In this document: piece by piece, positions 40,604 to 50,470 of the stretch
How positions within the stretch are numbered: position 1 is the stretch's first letter
Layout of the letters: the number at the start of each line of letters is the position of its first letter
Assembly: GCF_024498135.1 (NCBI RefSeq)
Contig: NZ_JANHOH010000010.1
Coordinates: 62,001-126,000, forward strand
Source of the DNA: Mucilaginibacter aquariorum
Lineage (GTDB): Bacteria > Bacteroidota > Bacteroidia > Sphingobacteriales > Sphingobacteriaceae
DNA length: 64,000 nt
Reading direction: 5' to 3'
Notes under the pieces: generated by a model
Databases searched by the model: none
What the model was told of the DNA's origin: nothing
What the model saw: the letters and a program-made list of their open reading frames with translations, nothing else
Made by a program: the position numbers and the translations under genes

Positions 40604-43600
40604 TTGGAACGATTTGGACGTATAGCTCTTAAAACCATACTTTGGATAATTGCAAGTGTTATTTTTTTGATATTGCTTGTAGTTATTTTAATACAGGTAC
40701 CTGCTGTACAAAATTTTGCTAAAAATAAAGCGGTTACTTTTTTACAAAATAAAATCCACACCAAAGTAGAGATAGGCCACATTAGCCTGGGGTTGCCTAA
40801 ATTATTAGTGCTGGAGGATGTTTATTTTGAAGACCAAAAGCGCGATACCCTTATTGCGGGTGATAAGCTAAAGGTTGATATCACCCTGTTAAAACTCCTA
40901 AAAAACAAGGTAGAGATCAACGAGATAAACCTGGAAGGCATCACCGCTAACATTAGCCGCGGGCCGGATAGCCTTTTCAATTTCGATTACATCCTAAAAG
41001 CTTTTGCCGGCGAACAGAAAAAAGAAGTTAAGCCGGAGGATACCACTTCTACCATGAAATTCTCGGTAGATAAGATCATTCTGGATAAGATCAACATTAA
41101 ATATAAGGATGTAACCACCGGCAACGATGTGAAATTTCTGCTGGGGCATTTTGATACCCGTATCAAGGATTTTGATATGGATAAGATGAAGTTCACTATC
41201 CCCAAAATTAACCTGAGTGGTGTAAACGCTAAGATCATACAAACACCTGCGGGTTCATCAATTGCGCAGGCTGCTAAAGTTGATACTGCTGTTGCCCCAT
41301 TAAATATGGACCTTACTTTGGGCGAGATAAATGTAGACAAGGTTAAAGTTGATTACATGAGCAGCGAAATGACCGCCAAGGTTGATCTGGGCAAATTTTT
41401 GGTGAACATGGATAAGATAGATATGAAGAAGCAGCATGTTGGTATCAAATCTATCCTGTTAGATAATACCACCGCAGGGCTCACTTTTGCCAAACCGGCA
41501 ACTGTTACCAAAGCGGTGGAAAAAACTATTAAAAAAATAGATACGCTTACATCTACCACGCAAGCTAAAGGCTGGACCGCCGCTTTAGGCAAGGTTACCT
41601 TCACCAACGATAATATTAAGTTTGATAACGACGCGCAAAAGCCACTGCCACGCGGCCTGGACTTTGCTCACATGAGCATCAAAAACTTAAATGCCGATGC
41701 CGGGAATATCGCTTACGCGCCGGATAGTTTATCGGGTAAGATCAACTCCTTTACATTTAGCGAAAAGAGTGGTTTAAAAATAAATAAGTTCCGTACCACA
41801 TTCTTTTACGGACCTAAGAATGCTTATTTAAAAGATCTGCTGGTTGAAACACCAACATCGGTTATTCAGAAAGATCTGCAGGTGGCTTATCCCTCAATAG
41901 AATCGTTAACCAAAGATCTTGGTAAGCTAAGCATCAACGCCAATTTGGATGGCAGCAAATTGGGCTTACGCGATGTGTTATTGCTGATGCCTACCATGGC
42001 ATCAATGGAACCCTTTAAATCATCCCCAAACTCGGTTATAAAAGTGAACGGCAGGGTGAGCGGCCAGATAAATAACCTGCGCATCCCAAATATCGAAATA
42101 AGCGGTTTTGGCAATACTTATGTAAAGGCCTCTGCTACCATGCGGGGCTTGCCTGATGTAGAGAAATCTTATTTCGATGTCACCATCAATGACTTCCGCA
42201 CTACACGCAACGATATTGTTCGCCTTGTACCCAAAGGTACGATTCCGCCAAATGTGAGCGTTCCCGAAAATATGGATCTGAAAGGGACATTTAAAGGCAG
42301 CATGAAAACCTTCAACACCAAAATGGCCCTGCGCAGTAGCTACGGCGCGGTTGATTTGGTGGCCGCCATGAAGAGTGGCAAACGCAAAGGAAGCGAAACG
42401 TATTCGGCCAATATAAAGGCTAATAACTTAAATATTGGGGCATTAACCAAACAGCCGCAAATGGTTGGCTTTGTAACCATGCAGGCTAATATAAGCGGTG
42501 CAGGGCTCGACCCAAAAACCGCCAGCCTAAAATTTAACGGCGATGTAGTAAGCGCCAATGTAAAGGGCTATACCTACCGTAACCTTATAATGAAAGGCAC
42601 CGCGCGCAATGGCAGTTATGTAGCCAATGCCCGCATGAAAGACCCTAACATCAATTTTAGTTTGGATGCTAAGGCCAACATGAACAAAAAGTATCCATCG
42701 GTTAACGCTACGCTTTTGGTAGATAGCATAGATCTGCAGAAGCTAAATTTTACAAAAACCCCAATGCGCTTTCACGGTAAAATTATTGCCGATGTACCAA
42801 CCGCCGATCCGGATTATCTAAACGCCAATATATTGGCAACCGATTTGGTTGTTAATAACAACGGACAGCGCATCCAACTGGATAGCGTAACCCTGATATC
42901 CACCGCCAATGCAGATAGCAGCAGTTTACAGCTTAAAACCCCCATGTTTTATGCCCACATGGTTGGCCAGTATAAGCTCACCCAAATTGCACCTGCACTG
43001 CAAGATGTTATAGATAAATACTACAACACCAGTCTGGGCAGCAAAACCCCGCGTGCCAAAGTAAAATACTCGCCGCAGCAATTTACGTTTGATGCCCGTT
43101 TGGTTAAAACGCCGTTGATTACCCAGTTTGCGCCAGACTTAAAACAGCTTGACCCGGTTTTATTCAATGGCCGCTTTAATAGCGCTACCGGTGAGCTGAT
43201 CGTAAACGGATCGGCACCCAAAGTCATCTATGGCACAAACACTGTAAACAACATGAAGCTGGCTATTAACACCGGCAATAACGCGCTCAATTACAACTTA
43301 ACTGTTGATGAGATAAAAGTAGGTTCATCGCTCGATCTGTTGTTCACCAGTGTATCGGGCAACGCCCAAAATAATAAACTGGGCATAAGCCTGCAGGTGC
43401 GCGATGCAGCCAAAAAAGAACGCTACCGCGTTGCGGGTATGTTTAGCGCGCTGCCAAACCAGTATCAATTTAGTTTCCTGCAAGATGGCTTATTGCTTGA
43501 TTATACCCCGTGGGCGGTTAACCCTGATAACGCTTTGTTCTACGGTGCTAAAGGGGTATTGGCACGCAACTTTAGCATTACCAACAGTAACCAGGTATTA

Positions 43601-45721
43601 AGCGCGAATAGCAACTCGGGCGAGTACAATTCACCGATAACTGTTGATTTCAGGAACTTCCGTATCGAAACTTTGACCAAACTGGCTAAGCAGGATTCCC
43701 TGCTTGTTGGTGGCGTTATTGATGGAAACGCGGAGATAAGCAACTTCCAAAAATCACCGGTATTTACCACAGCAATTAACGTAAGCGATTTTAATTTTAA
43801 AGGGGATACTCTTGGTAACATTGCCCTTAAGGTAAATAACCAAACTGCCAATGCCTACGCCGCCCAAATGAGCATTACGGGCAAGGGCAACCAGGTTGAC
43901 CTGAATGGTATGTATTATACCCTGCCCGAAAGCCGATTTGATATGAGCCTTAATATTGTTAACCTGGGGATAAAGAGTATAGAAGGGTTTAGCTTCGGGG
44001 CAATCAAAAACTCCAGCGGTAACATTACGGGGCAATTAAAGATAACCGGAACGACAAAAGCGCCAGCAGTTCGGGGGGATATTAACTTTAATAAGGTGGC
44101 CTTTAATGTAAGCATGCTTAACTCCTACTTCACCATGCCGCAGGAGAGCATTACGTTTAATGATGAAGGTATCCGTTTCAACGATTTTACCCTGGTTGAT
44201 TCTACCAATAACAAGGCGATTGTTTCTGGTTCTATCTATACCAAAAACTACACCGATTTTAAATTTGGAATGAACATCCGCTCAAATAATTTCCGGATGA
44301 TAAACTCTACCAGGGCAGATAACAAACTGTTTTATGGTAAACTTTTTGTGGATAGTGATATTAAAATACGCGGTGATATGGCCAAACCCGTGGTTGACGC
44401 AACCCTTACCGTTAATGATAAAACCGACATGACCTTTGTATTGCCAACCAGCGACCCGGGTGTTGAAGACCGTAAAGGAGTGGTTGAGTTTTACGACGCC
44501 AGTGCACCAAAAATGGATTCGATATTAATGGCCCGCCAGTTAGATTCGCTAAAGCAATCGGAACTAACAGGGCTTGATGTAAACGCTACTGTTAACATTG
44601 ACAAGAACGCCAACTTTACCATTGTAGTTGATGAACGCAACGGCGATGTAGTTCACCTGAAAGGCGAAGCACACCTGAGCGGCGGTATCGACCCAAGCGG
44701 CAAAACCAGCTTAACCGGTACTTATACAGTTAACAGTGGATCATACAACTTATCATACGCGACTGTATCACGTAAATTTAATTTTAAACAAGGTAGCACT
44801 ATCACCTGGACAGGCGACCCAACCAGCGCTAACATTGACCTTACAGCCATCTATGTAGCCAACGTTCCCCCAATTGACCTGGTAGCTAACCAGCTATCTG
44901 ACGATAACACTACACAGTACAAGCAAAAACTACCTTTTAACGTAAATCTTAACTTACGTAATGAGTTGATGAAACCTGATATCAGCTTTGATATTACCTT
45001 GCCCGATAGTAACTATAACGTATCATCGCAGGTAACCACTACGGTTGATACACGCCTGGCACAAATCAGGCAAGATCCTAATGAATTAAACAAACAGGTA
45101 CTTGGTGTTTTGGTGCTTGGCCACTTTATTGGTGATAACCCACTGCAAAGCCAGGGAGGAAGCGCAGGTGTTGAAGGCGCGATCCGCAACAGTGTGAGCA
45201 GCTTACTTTCCGACCAATTGAACAGCCTTGCAGGTGGTTTAATATCTGGTGTTGATTTAAATTTCGGTTTAACTTCCGGGCAAGATTATTCATCCGGCAC
45301 AGCCACGAACCGTACAGACCTGAATGTTGGGCTGTCCAAACGTTTCCTTAACGATAGGCTAACGGTATCGGTAGGTAATAACTTTAACCTGGAGGGTGCC
45401 CAGCAGGGGCAAAAAACATCTAACATAGCGGGTAACGTATCTGTAAACTATAAGTTGAGTAAAGATGGGCGTTACACCCTGCGTGCTTACCGTAAGGATG
45501 AGTTTGTGGTAATACAGGGGCAGATCATTGAAACGGGTATTGGTTTCTCACTTACGGTAGATTATAACCGTTTCCGCGAGATCTTCCGTAAACGTACCGA
45601 GCAGGAAAAAGCGATGCGCCGCAAATATAAAGAAGAGCAAAAGATAAAAGACGAGCAGGAAAAGGCATCACAGCAAAAAGACAAAGAGGACAGAACTAAG
45701 ACCCAGACCACAACCTTATGA
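40604..45721 (+). CDS. tamB: TamB-like translocation and assembly protein
   Basis: This 1705-residue protein has an N-terminal membrane anchor (about residues 8-35), an AsmA-like start (V-E-I-G-H-I-S-L-G-L-P-K-L-L-V-L-E-D-V-Y-F), a long region of repeating beta strands and the C-terminal DUF490/TamB domain (T-G-T-Y-T-V-N-S-G-S-Y-N-L near 1380, then T-W-T-G-D-P-T-S-A-N-I-D-L-T-A-I-Y). It spans the periplasm and is thought to guide lipids or proteins to the outer membrane with its TamL partner, encoded next with a 4-bp overlap. The start is a TTG: a stop lies 46 bp upstream in frame and there is no ATG before the anchor. The last 40 residues are highly charged. Confidence 0.92.
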   Translation: MERFGRIALKTILWIIASVIFLILLVVILIQVPAVQNFAKNKAVTFLQNKIHTKVEIGHISLGLPKLLVLEDVYFEDQKRDTLIAGDKLKVDITLLKLLKNKVEINEINLEGITANISRGPDSLFNFDYILKAFAGEQKKEVKPEDTTSTMKFSVDKIILDKINIKYKDVTTGNDVKFLLGHFDTRIKDFDMDKMKFTIPKINLSGVNAKIIQTPAGSSIAQAAKVDTAVAPLNMDLTLGEINVDKVKVDYMSSEMTAKVDLGKFLVNMDKIDMKKQHVGIKSILLDNTTAGLTFAKPATVTKAVEKTIKKIDTLTSTTQAKGWTAALGKVTFTNDNIKFDNDAQKPLPRGLDFAHMSIKNLNADAGNIAYAPDSLSGKINSFTFSEKSGLKINKFRTTFFYGPKNAYLKDLLVETPTSVIQKDLQVAYPSIESLTKDLGKLSINANLDGSKLGLRDVLLLMPTMASMEPFKSSPNSVIKVNGRVSGQINNLRIPNIEISGFGNTYVKASATMRGLPDVEKSYFDVTINDFRTTRNDIVRLVPKGTIPPNVSVPENMDLKGTFKGSMKTFNTKMALRSSYGAVDLVAAMKSGKRKGSETYSANIKANNLNIGALTKQPQMVGFVTMQANISGAGLDPKTASLKFNGDVVSANVKGYTYRNLIMKGTARNGSYVANARMKDPNINFSLDAKANMNKKYPSVNATLLVDSIDLQKLNFTKTPMRFHGKIIADVPTADPDYLNANILATDLVVNNNGQRIQLDSVTLISTANADSSSLQLKTPMFYAHMVGQYKLTQIAPALQDVIDKYYNTSLGSKTPRAKVKYSPQQFTFDARLVKTPLITQFAPDLKQLDPVLFNGRFNSATGELIVNGSAPKVIYGTNTVNNMKLAINTGNNALNYNLTVDEIKVGSSLDLLFTSVSGNAQNNKLGISLQVRDAAKKERYRVAGMFSALPNQYQFSFLQDGLLLDYTPWAVNPDNALFYGAKGVLARNFSITNSNQVLSANSNSGEYNSPITVDFRNFRIETLTKLAKQDSLLVGGVIDGNAEISNFQKSPVFTTAINVSDFNFKGDTLGNIALKVNNQTANAYAAQMSITGKGNQVDLNGMYYTLPESRFDMSLNIVNLGIKSIEGFSFGAIKNSSGNITGQLKITGTTKAPAVRGDINFNKVAFNVSMLNSYFTMPQESITFNDEGIRFNDFTLVDSTNNKAIVSGSIYTKNYTDFKFGMNIRSNNFRMINSTRADNKLFYGKLFVDSDIKIRGDMAKPVVDATLTVNDKTDMTFVLPTSDPGVEDRKGVVEFYDASAPKMDSILMARQLDSLKQSELTGLDVNATVNIDKNANFTIVVDERNGDVVHLKGEAHLSGGIDPSGKTSLTGTYTVNSGSYNLSYATVSRKFNFKQGSTITWTGDPTSANIDLTAIYVANVPPIDLVANQLSDDNTTQYKQKLPFNVNLNLRNELMKPDISFDITLPDSNYNVSSQVTTTVDTRLAQIRQDPNELNKQVLGVLVLGHFIGDNPLQSQGGSAGVEGAIRNSVSSLLSDQLNSLAGGLISGVDLNFGLTSGQDYSSGTATNRTDLNVGLSKRFLNDRLTVSVGNNFNLEGAQQGQKTSNIAGNVSVNYKLSKDGRYTLRAYRKDEFVVIQGQIIETGIGFSLTVDYNRFREIFRKRTEQEKAMRRKYKEEQKIKDEQEKASQQKDKEDRTKTQTTTL

Positions 45722-47976
45722 TAAAACGTATAATATATTTGCTATCACTGGCTGTAGTACTAAATGCTTGCAGTACCACCAAATACGTACCCGAGGGTGA
45801 AAAACTATATACCGGCGGCACAGTTAAGGTTGAAGATAAAGCTTTATCAGGCGGGGATGCAAAAAACCTAAGTAACGAAATGAAGGCGTTAATACGCCCT
45901 AAGCCAAATTCATCGTTGTTGGGTATGCGAATAAAGCTGTGGTTGTATTACAAAACAAAGAACCGCCACGGTTTTATACAAAAGTTTTTTAGCAAATACG
46001 GCGAACCACCGGTATACGTTAGTCAGGTTAATTTAGCTAAGAACAGCGAAATTATGACAAACCGCCTGCAGAACGAAAGCTACTTTCAGGCTGCAGTAAG
46101 CGGCGACACCGTGGGTAAAAAGAAAACCGCCAAAGCTATATTTACAGCCTTGCCCGGCCCGTCATACACCATACGTAATATTACCTTCCCAAGCGCTACA
46201 GATAATAGCCTGGATACCGCTATTAAAGGTACAATGGCCGGTACCCTTTTAAAATCTGGTGATAAGTACAACCTTGATGTTATAAAATCTGAAAGGATAC
46301 GAATTGATGCCAGGCTGAAGGAAGAAGGCTTTTTTTACTTTGCACCCGAGCAATTAATAGTTAGGGTTGATAGCACGGTGGATAAGCATAAAGTTGACCT
46401 GGTTGTAAAAATTAAGGAGACCACTCCGGAAGAGGCACGCGAGATATATACGATAAGGAACATTTATGTTTATCCAAATTACTCGTTAAGGGATACTTCG
46501 TTAAGGTTAGACCAGGCCCAGGCATACCGCTGGTATAATATTATTGACCCACGTAAAACCGCACGGCCATATCTTTTTGCTAATACGGTATTGCTACACC
46601 CTAACGATGTATATAGCCGCACAATTCATAACAACTCGTTAAACAGGTTTATTAATCTGGGGCCATACCGCTATGTAAAAAACAGGTTTGAAGACGTTAC
46701 ACCCGATTCACCAAAACTGGATGTATACTACTTCTTAACACCCTACAAACGCAAATCCTTACAGGCCGAGATAGTTGGCCGTACTACATCGGCCAACTAT
46801 ACCGGTACGCAAATAAATTTAAGCTGGCGAAACCGCAATGCATTTAAAGGCGGCGAACTGCTAACCGTTACCCTTTTTGGTAGTACCGATGTGCAAATTG
46901 GCGGGCAAAATAATGGCTTTAACGTATACCAATACGGTGTACAAACCAGTCTTTCGTGGCCGCGATTAATTCCATTCAACATCAAATCGTCAAATGCATA
47001 TATACCACGTACGGTTTTAACATTGGGCTATACCTCGGTTGTTAGGCAAAAACTGTATTCGCTTAACTCGTTCAATGGGTCATTTGGTTACCAGTTTAAG
47101 ACTGATATTCATAAACTGCACGAGCTTAACATACTGGAGGCCACTTTCGTAAAACCAAGAAATGTGGATAGCCTTTATAGGGATAGTATCAATAACCCCA
47201 ACAATCGTAACCCCTCGCTTAAACATGTTATCGATCCGCAATTCACCCTGGGCCCAAGCTACGCTTATACATTTGACAACACTACCGAAGATTACCGCAC
47301 CAACAGCATTTATTTCCGCGGGAAGATGAGTTTGTCGAACAACTTATACGGCATTATAAGTGGTGCCGATACGCTTGGCGGTAAGCCCAAAAAATTGTTT
47401 GGTACCATATTTAACCAGTACGTTAAGGCGGAAAGCGAGATAAGATTTTTTCATAAGTTGAGTACCAGCAGTAAAATTGCTACCAGGCTTCTTGTGGGCG
47501 TTGGTTTACCTTATGGCAACTCTACCATTTTACCCTATAACCAGCAATTTTTTATTGGTGGCCCTAACAGTTTAAGGGGCTTTAGGCCAAGGTCAATAGG
47601 GCCAGGTACGGTTGACCCTACCCCCCTTAGCGGCAACAGCTTTATTGCCGACCAAAGCGGCGACATAAAATTTGAGGCTAATATAGAATATCGCCAAAAG
47701 CTATTCAGCATTGTATACGGCGCTTTATTTGCTGATGCAGGTAATATATGGAATGCCAAGCCGCATCAACCGGGCGGGACATTTGGCCCCAACTTTTTAA
47801 CCCAAATGGCTGTTGATGCCGGATTTGGCTTAAGGTTTGATGCCACGATACTGGTATTACGTACCGATTTGGGTTTCCCATTGGTTAGGCCTTATACCCC
47901 TGCGGGTGGATCGCGCGCTATTAGCCCAAGCTTTAAAAACAGTATCCTAAATATTGCCATAGGCTATCCGTTTTAA
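45718..47976 (+). CDS. tamL: TamL, outer-membrane BamA/TamA-family lipoprotein
   Basis: This 752-residue protein has a lipoprotein signal with lipobox Cys18 (V-V-L-N-A-C), which sets TamL of Bacteroidota apart from TamA. POTRA-like domains follow (about residues 150-330) and then a 16-strand Omp85 barrel (about 370-752) with the conserved G-G-P-N-S-L-R-G-F-R-P-R-S-I-G-P-G loop (the RGF motif). It ends in an aromatic residue, as barrel proteins do. It overlaps tamB by four bases (ATGA), so the two are translationally coupled and should form a complex. Confidence 0.93.
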   Translation: MIKRIIYLLSLAVVLNACSTTKYVPEGEKLYTGGTVKVEDKALSGGDAKNLSNEMKALIRPKPNSSLLGMRIKLWLYYKTKNRHGFIQKFFSKYGEPPVYVSQVNLAKNSEIMTNRLQNESYFQAAVSGDTVGKKKTAKAIFTALPGPSYTIRNITFPSATDNSLDTAIKGTMAGTLLKSGDKYNLDVIKSERIRIDARLKEEGFFYFAPEQLIVRVDSTVDKHKVDLVVKIKETTPEEAREIYTIRNIYVYPNYSLRDTSLRLDQAQAYRWYNIIDPRKTARPYLFANTVLLHPNDVYSRTIHNNSLNRFINLGPYRYVKNRFEDVTPDSPKLDVYYFLTPYKRKSLQAEIVGRTTSANYTGTQINLSWRNRNAFKGGELLTVTLFGSTDVQIGGQNNGFNVYQYGVQTSLSWPRLIPFNIKSSNAYIPRTVLTLGYTSVVRQKLYSLNSFNGSFGYQFKTDIHKLHELNILEATFVKPRNVDSLYRDSINNPNNRNPSLKHVIDPQFTLGPSYAYTFDNTTEDYRTNSIYFRGKMSLSNNLYGIISGADTLGGKPKKLFGTIFNQYVKAESEIRFFHKLSTSSKIATRLLVGVGLPYGNSTILPYNQQFFIGGPNSLRGFRPRSIGPGTVDPTPLSGNSFIADQSGDIKFEANIEYRQKLFSIVYGALFADAGNIWNAKPHQPGGTFGPNFLTQMAVDAGFGLRFDATILVLRTDLGFPLVRPYTPAGGSRAISPSFKNSILNIAIGYPF

Positions 47977-48070
47977 ACAATTAATGACTTGTTGATTTAG
48001 TGAATTTGTGATTGATTACTATATTGCCGAACCTTAACCTGCCAATAATTAATGGCAGCAATTAAATTTA

Positions 48071-48502
48071 ATGACCAAAAGAACCGTTTCCGTTCCGCTA
48101 AATATTATCGACTTGCATGGCGATGGCTTTCATCCGGTGCTGGATATTGTGGTATTTAATAAGCCTTTTAAAGTGGTGCTTGACACCGGCGCTTCGCGTA
48201 CCGCGTTTGATCATGAGTTATTAGTACAAGCTAATGAGGAAGCGGCTATTATTGCCAGCGAACGACTGTCAACCGGGCTGGGCACCAATACGATGGAATC
48301 ATCCACAGCCATTATCGAAAATATTTGGATAGGTGATCTATTACTCCCAGAACTGGAAGTGGCCGTGCTTGATCTTTCCACTATCAATGTAGCCTACCGG
48401 GAAATGGGTCACCCCGAAGTATTAGGCGTTTTAGGCAGCGACATATTGATGAAGTACAATGCCGTGGTAGATTTTGGGAAGAAACGGTTGCTGTTGAAGT
48501 AA
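48071..48502 (+). CDS. Retropepsin-like aspartic protease
   Basis: This 143-residue protein has the aspartic-protease motif VVLDTGASRTAFD with the catalytic Asp38, then the flap-like region and a hydrophobic G-V-L-G-S-D-I-L motif that completes the fold. The single-lobed size means that it must dimerise to be active, like retroviral proteases. No signal peptide or anchor is visible, so it would act in the cytosol. It lies 94 bp after tamL on the same strand. Natural substrates of this bacterial family are not known. Confidence 0.8.
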   Translation: MTKRTVSVPLNIIDLHGDGFHPVLDIVVFNKPFKVVLDTGASRTAFDHELLVQANEEAAIIASERLSTGLGTNTMESSTAIIENIWIGDLLLPELEVAVLDLSTINVAYREMGHPEVLGVLGSDILMKYNAVVDFGKKRLLLK

Positions 48503-48519
48503 CTCTTACGAATAAAACC

Positions 48520-49215
48520 CTATGCCACTTCTCTTTTTATAATTTGATTGCAGAGGCGTAAACAGCTTAAGTTAGTTATCATAAAAAATATGAGCACCAC
48601 CACCAATGCCGGCAACGGGAGAAATTTTAATGAGTTATAATAATTATCGTCCGTATCACGGCTACCTGCCAAATAAAAAAAATGAGGTAAATAAAAAATA
48701 CTGTTTAGCAGCATAGCCGGCAAATACGTTTGCCCTATAAGGTGCGCCTTTAATAACGACTTTCTGCCCTTATCTACTTTTATCTTTTTAGTGACGGCTA
48801 TAAAAGTGTAGATGAGCGGCGAAAAAGCCAGTATAGCTATTGAAGTTATAAAAATTTTATGTACGAGTTTAGTATCGGGCATCACAAAACTCAGGCCTAC
48901 ACATATTGCGGTAAAAACCAATAATGACCACGTTAGGTACCCCGCAAAAATGGTTTTAAACGTTTTGCCCATAAGCTTACGGTATATTTTCTCCTGCCCG
49001 GTAGCTAATGCCTCAATACCAACATAACCGTTGAAATGATCATCAACTACGTTTTGAAAAACTATTTCGATGCGTCTGGTATCCCCTTCTTTACGTTTAA
49101 CCTCAATGGCCGTAACAATGTGGTCAAATATTTCATTATATATTTCCTGGTATTTGATATCGTATATCTTCATACGGTCCGTTACCCACTGCAGTTCTTC
49201 TGGCGATAGTATCAT
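48520..49215 (-). CDS. Membrane protein with N-terminal HAAS-like domain (second of pair)
   Basis: This 231-residue protein has an N-terminal soluble helical domain (about residues 1-85; Y-D-I-K-Y-Q-E-I-Y-N-E-I-F-D-H-I-V-T-A-I-E) and then four membrane helices (about 92-115, 120-145, 165-185, 200-222). Its soluble domain resembles that of the next gene, so the two are paralogues. The plan recalls the HAAS/DUF1700 proteins that pair with PadR regulators in other phyla; family identity is inferred. Its start overlaps the stop of the upstream paralogue by four bases. Confidence 0.7.
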   Translation of the reverse strand: MILSPEELQWVTDRMKIYDIKYQEIYNEIFDHIVTAIEVKRKEGDTRRIEIVFQNVVDDHFNGYVGIEALATGQEKIYRKLMGKTFKTIFAGYLTWSLLVFTAICVGLSFVMPDTKLVHKIFITSIAILAFSPLIYTFIAVTKKIKVDKGRKSLLKAHLIGQTYLPAMLLNSIFYLPHFFYLAGSRDTDDNYYNSLKFLPLPALVVVLIFFMITNLSCLRLCNQIIKREVA

Positions 49216-49886
49216 TTGGCTATAGCTGCTGTTTTAAATTCATCCTTGTACAATTTGTATAAAGCCACATTGTATATAACGCCAAGCAGCAGCAATATGG
49301 TAGCACTGTAATGATTCGTATTTTGCCATACTTTATAAAATGGGGTGTATACCCAAATCGTAAGCATTACAAAAATACGTAATGGCATGCTGGCCAATGT
49401 TTCAAACAACCTGTCTTTGGCCGACTTTTTAATGGTGCCTAAAATATACCCTGTGTTGTATAACCTTATCAAATAAATAACCCCCGGAACAAAAATTATC
49501 AAAGCAAACATTACAGCAAATATGCATTCGGTGATAAATGCGCCAAACCTCATTTGCGATAAAAGGTAATATACAGCTAACGCGAACCCCGCTGTATATA
49601 ATAAAGACGGAGCCCTAAAACAGCCTACAAAATAACTGGCAAACTTGCGAAGGCAATCTTTAACCAATGCGTTTTTACTGGTTCTTTCAGCTTTGAGTAA
49701 ATTTTTAGCGTTGCCAAAATCACCGTTAATGATATTATTTACAGCATCCTCAAACGAAATATTTGCTGGTTGATGTTCAATTGCCGATAAGATATGATCG
49801 TAGATCTCTTCGTAGGTTTCCCGGTAGTTTAAAGTTTTATGAAGATAGCTTTGCAATACTTTTAGCTGTTGCTCGGTAGGTTTCAT
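49212..49886 (-). CDS. Membrane protein with N-terminal HAAS-like domain (first of pair)
   Basis: This 224-residue protein has an N-terminal soluble helical domain (Y-R-E-T-Y-E-E-I-Y-D-H-I-L-S-A-I-E, then I-S-F-E-D-A-V-N-N-I-I-N-G-D-F-G-N-A-K-N-L) followed by about five membrane helices from residue 92 on. The helical segment with a charged pair and a later acidic-G-N-A motif is what HAAS domains look like. It starts within the last four bases of padR (ATGA type), so the regulator and this protein are translated together. No transport or enzyme motif is seen. Confidence 0.7.
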   Translation of the reverse strand: MKPTEQQLKVLQSYLHKTLNYRETYEEIYDHILSAIEHQPANISFEDAVNNIINGDFGNAKNLLKAERTSKNALVKDCLRKFASYFVGCFRAPSLLYTAGFALAVYYLLSQMRFGAFITECIFAVMFALIIFVPGVIYLIRLYNTGYILGTIKKSAKDRLFETLASMPLRIFVMLTIWVYTPFYKVWQNTNHYSATILLLLGVIYNVALYKLYKDEFKTAAIAK

Positions 49887-50221
49887 TTAGTAGCCGGTTT
49901 TAGGTTTAACAAGGTTTGTAGTTGATCAATAAACGCCTGTGCCTCGGTCAATTTGCTGGTTACCTCTTTCCCTCCCTGCTCGGTAAGGCGATAGTATTTA
50001 CGTACGCGGTTATCAACTACCTGCGTAAAAGTTTCTAAAAAGCCATCTGCTTCCAACTTATGCAATGCCGGGTACAAAGCGCCCTCGGTAAGCATTATCT
50101 CACCTTCCGATACCTCTTTTACCTTTTGAGTTATTTCGTAACCATACATCTGGTCGTTATCTTCCAGCAGTTTTAAAATAATGGTTTGCAGGCTACCTTT
50201 TAGTAATGGATTAGTGCTCAT
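49883..50221 (-). CDS. PadR-family transcriptional regulator
   Basis: This 112-residue protein is a winged-helix regulator. It opens with N-P-L-L-K-G-S-L-Q-T-I-I-L-K-L-L, has the Y-G-Y-E-I-T-Q-K-V motif and the E-G-A-L-Y-P-A-L-H-K-L-E-A-D-G wing typical of PadR, and a short C-terminal dimerisation helix. It is the first gene of a three-gene operon with 4-bp overlaps to two membrane proteins. A palindrome TACATAA-N5-TTATGTA lies 25 bp upstream of its start and is the likely operator for autoregulation. Confidence 0.9.
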   Translation of the reverse strand: MSTNPLLKGSLQTIILKLLEDNDQMYGYEITQKVKEVSEGEIMLTEGALYPALHKLEADGFLETFTQVVDNRVRKYYRLTEQGGKEVTSKLTEAQAFIDQLQTLLNLKPATK

Positions 50222-50230
50222 AAATCAAAT

Positions 50231-50273
50231 ATATAAATTTATCAATACATAAGAAAATTATGTATATAAATTT
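50231..50273. promoter_or_regulatory. Probable PadR operator
   Basis: TACATAA at 50246-50252 and its inverse TTATGTA at 50258-50264 are spaced by five bases, and direct copies of ATATAAATTT flank the dyad at 50231 and 50264. PadR-type regulators often bind ATGT/ACAT dyads, and the outer TACAT/ATGTA halves match this. It lies just before the padR start. Confidence 0.55.
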
Positions 50274-50411
50274 AAAGGTATATTTTTTGTAGTGGTGATG
50301 CTTTCCTACCTATCTTAGTGCCTACAGCGGGCATAAAAGAAACTTTCAAGGGCGAAAAAAGGCGAATGAAAGTCGAAAAAACACCAAAAAGGACGCTCAT
50401 TAAACCTACAA

Positions 50412-50445
50412 GACAAAAAAGCCTCCTGAATGGTCAGGAGGCTTT
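50412..50445 (-). terminator. Terminator of gyrB
   Basis: A 12-bp perfect stem AAAGCCTCCTGA / TCAGGAGGCTTT with a 4-base loop is followed by a T-run on the minus strand. It lies 25 bp after the gyrB stop codon. Confidence 0.85.
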
Positions 50446-50470
50446 AATATCATTGGTACATAGATAACTA

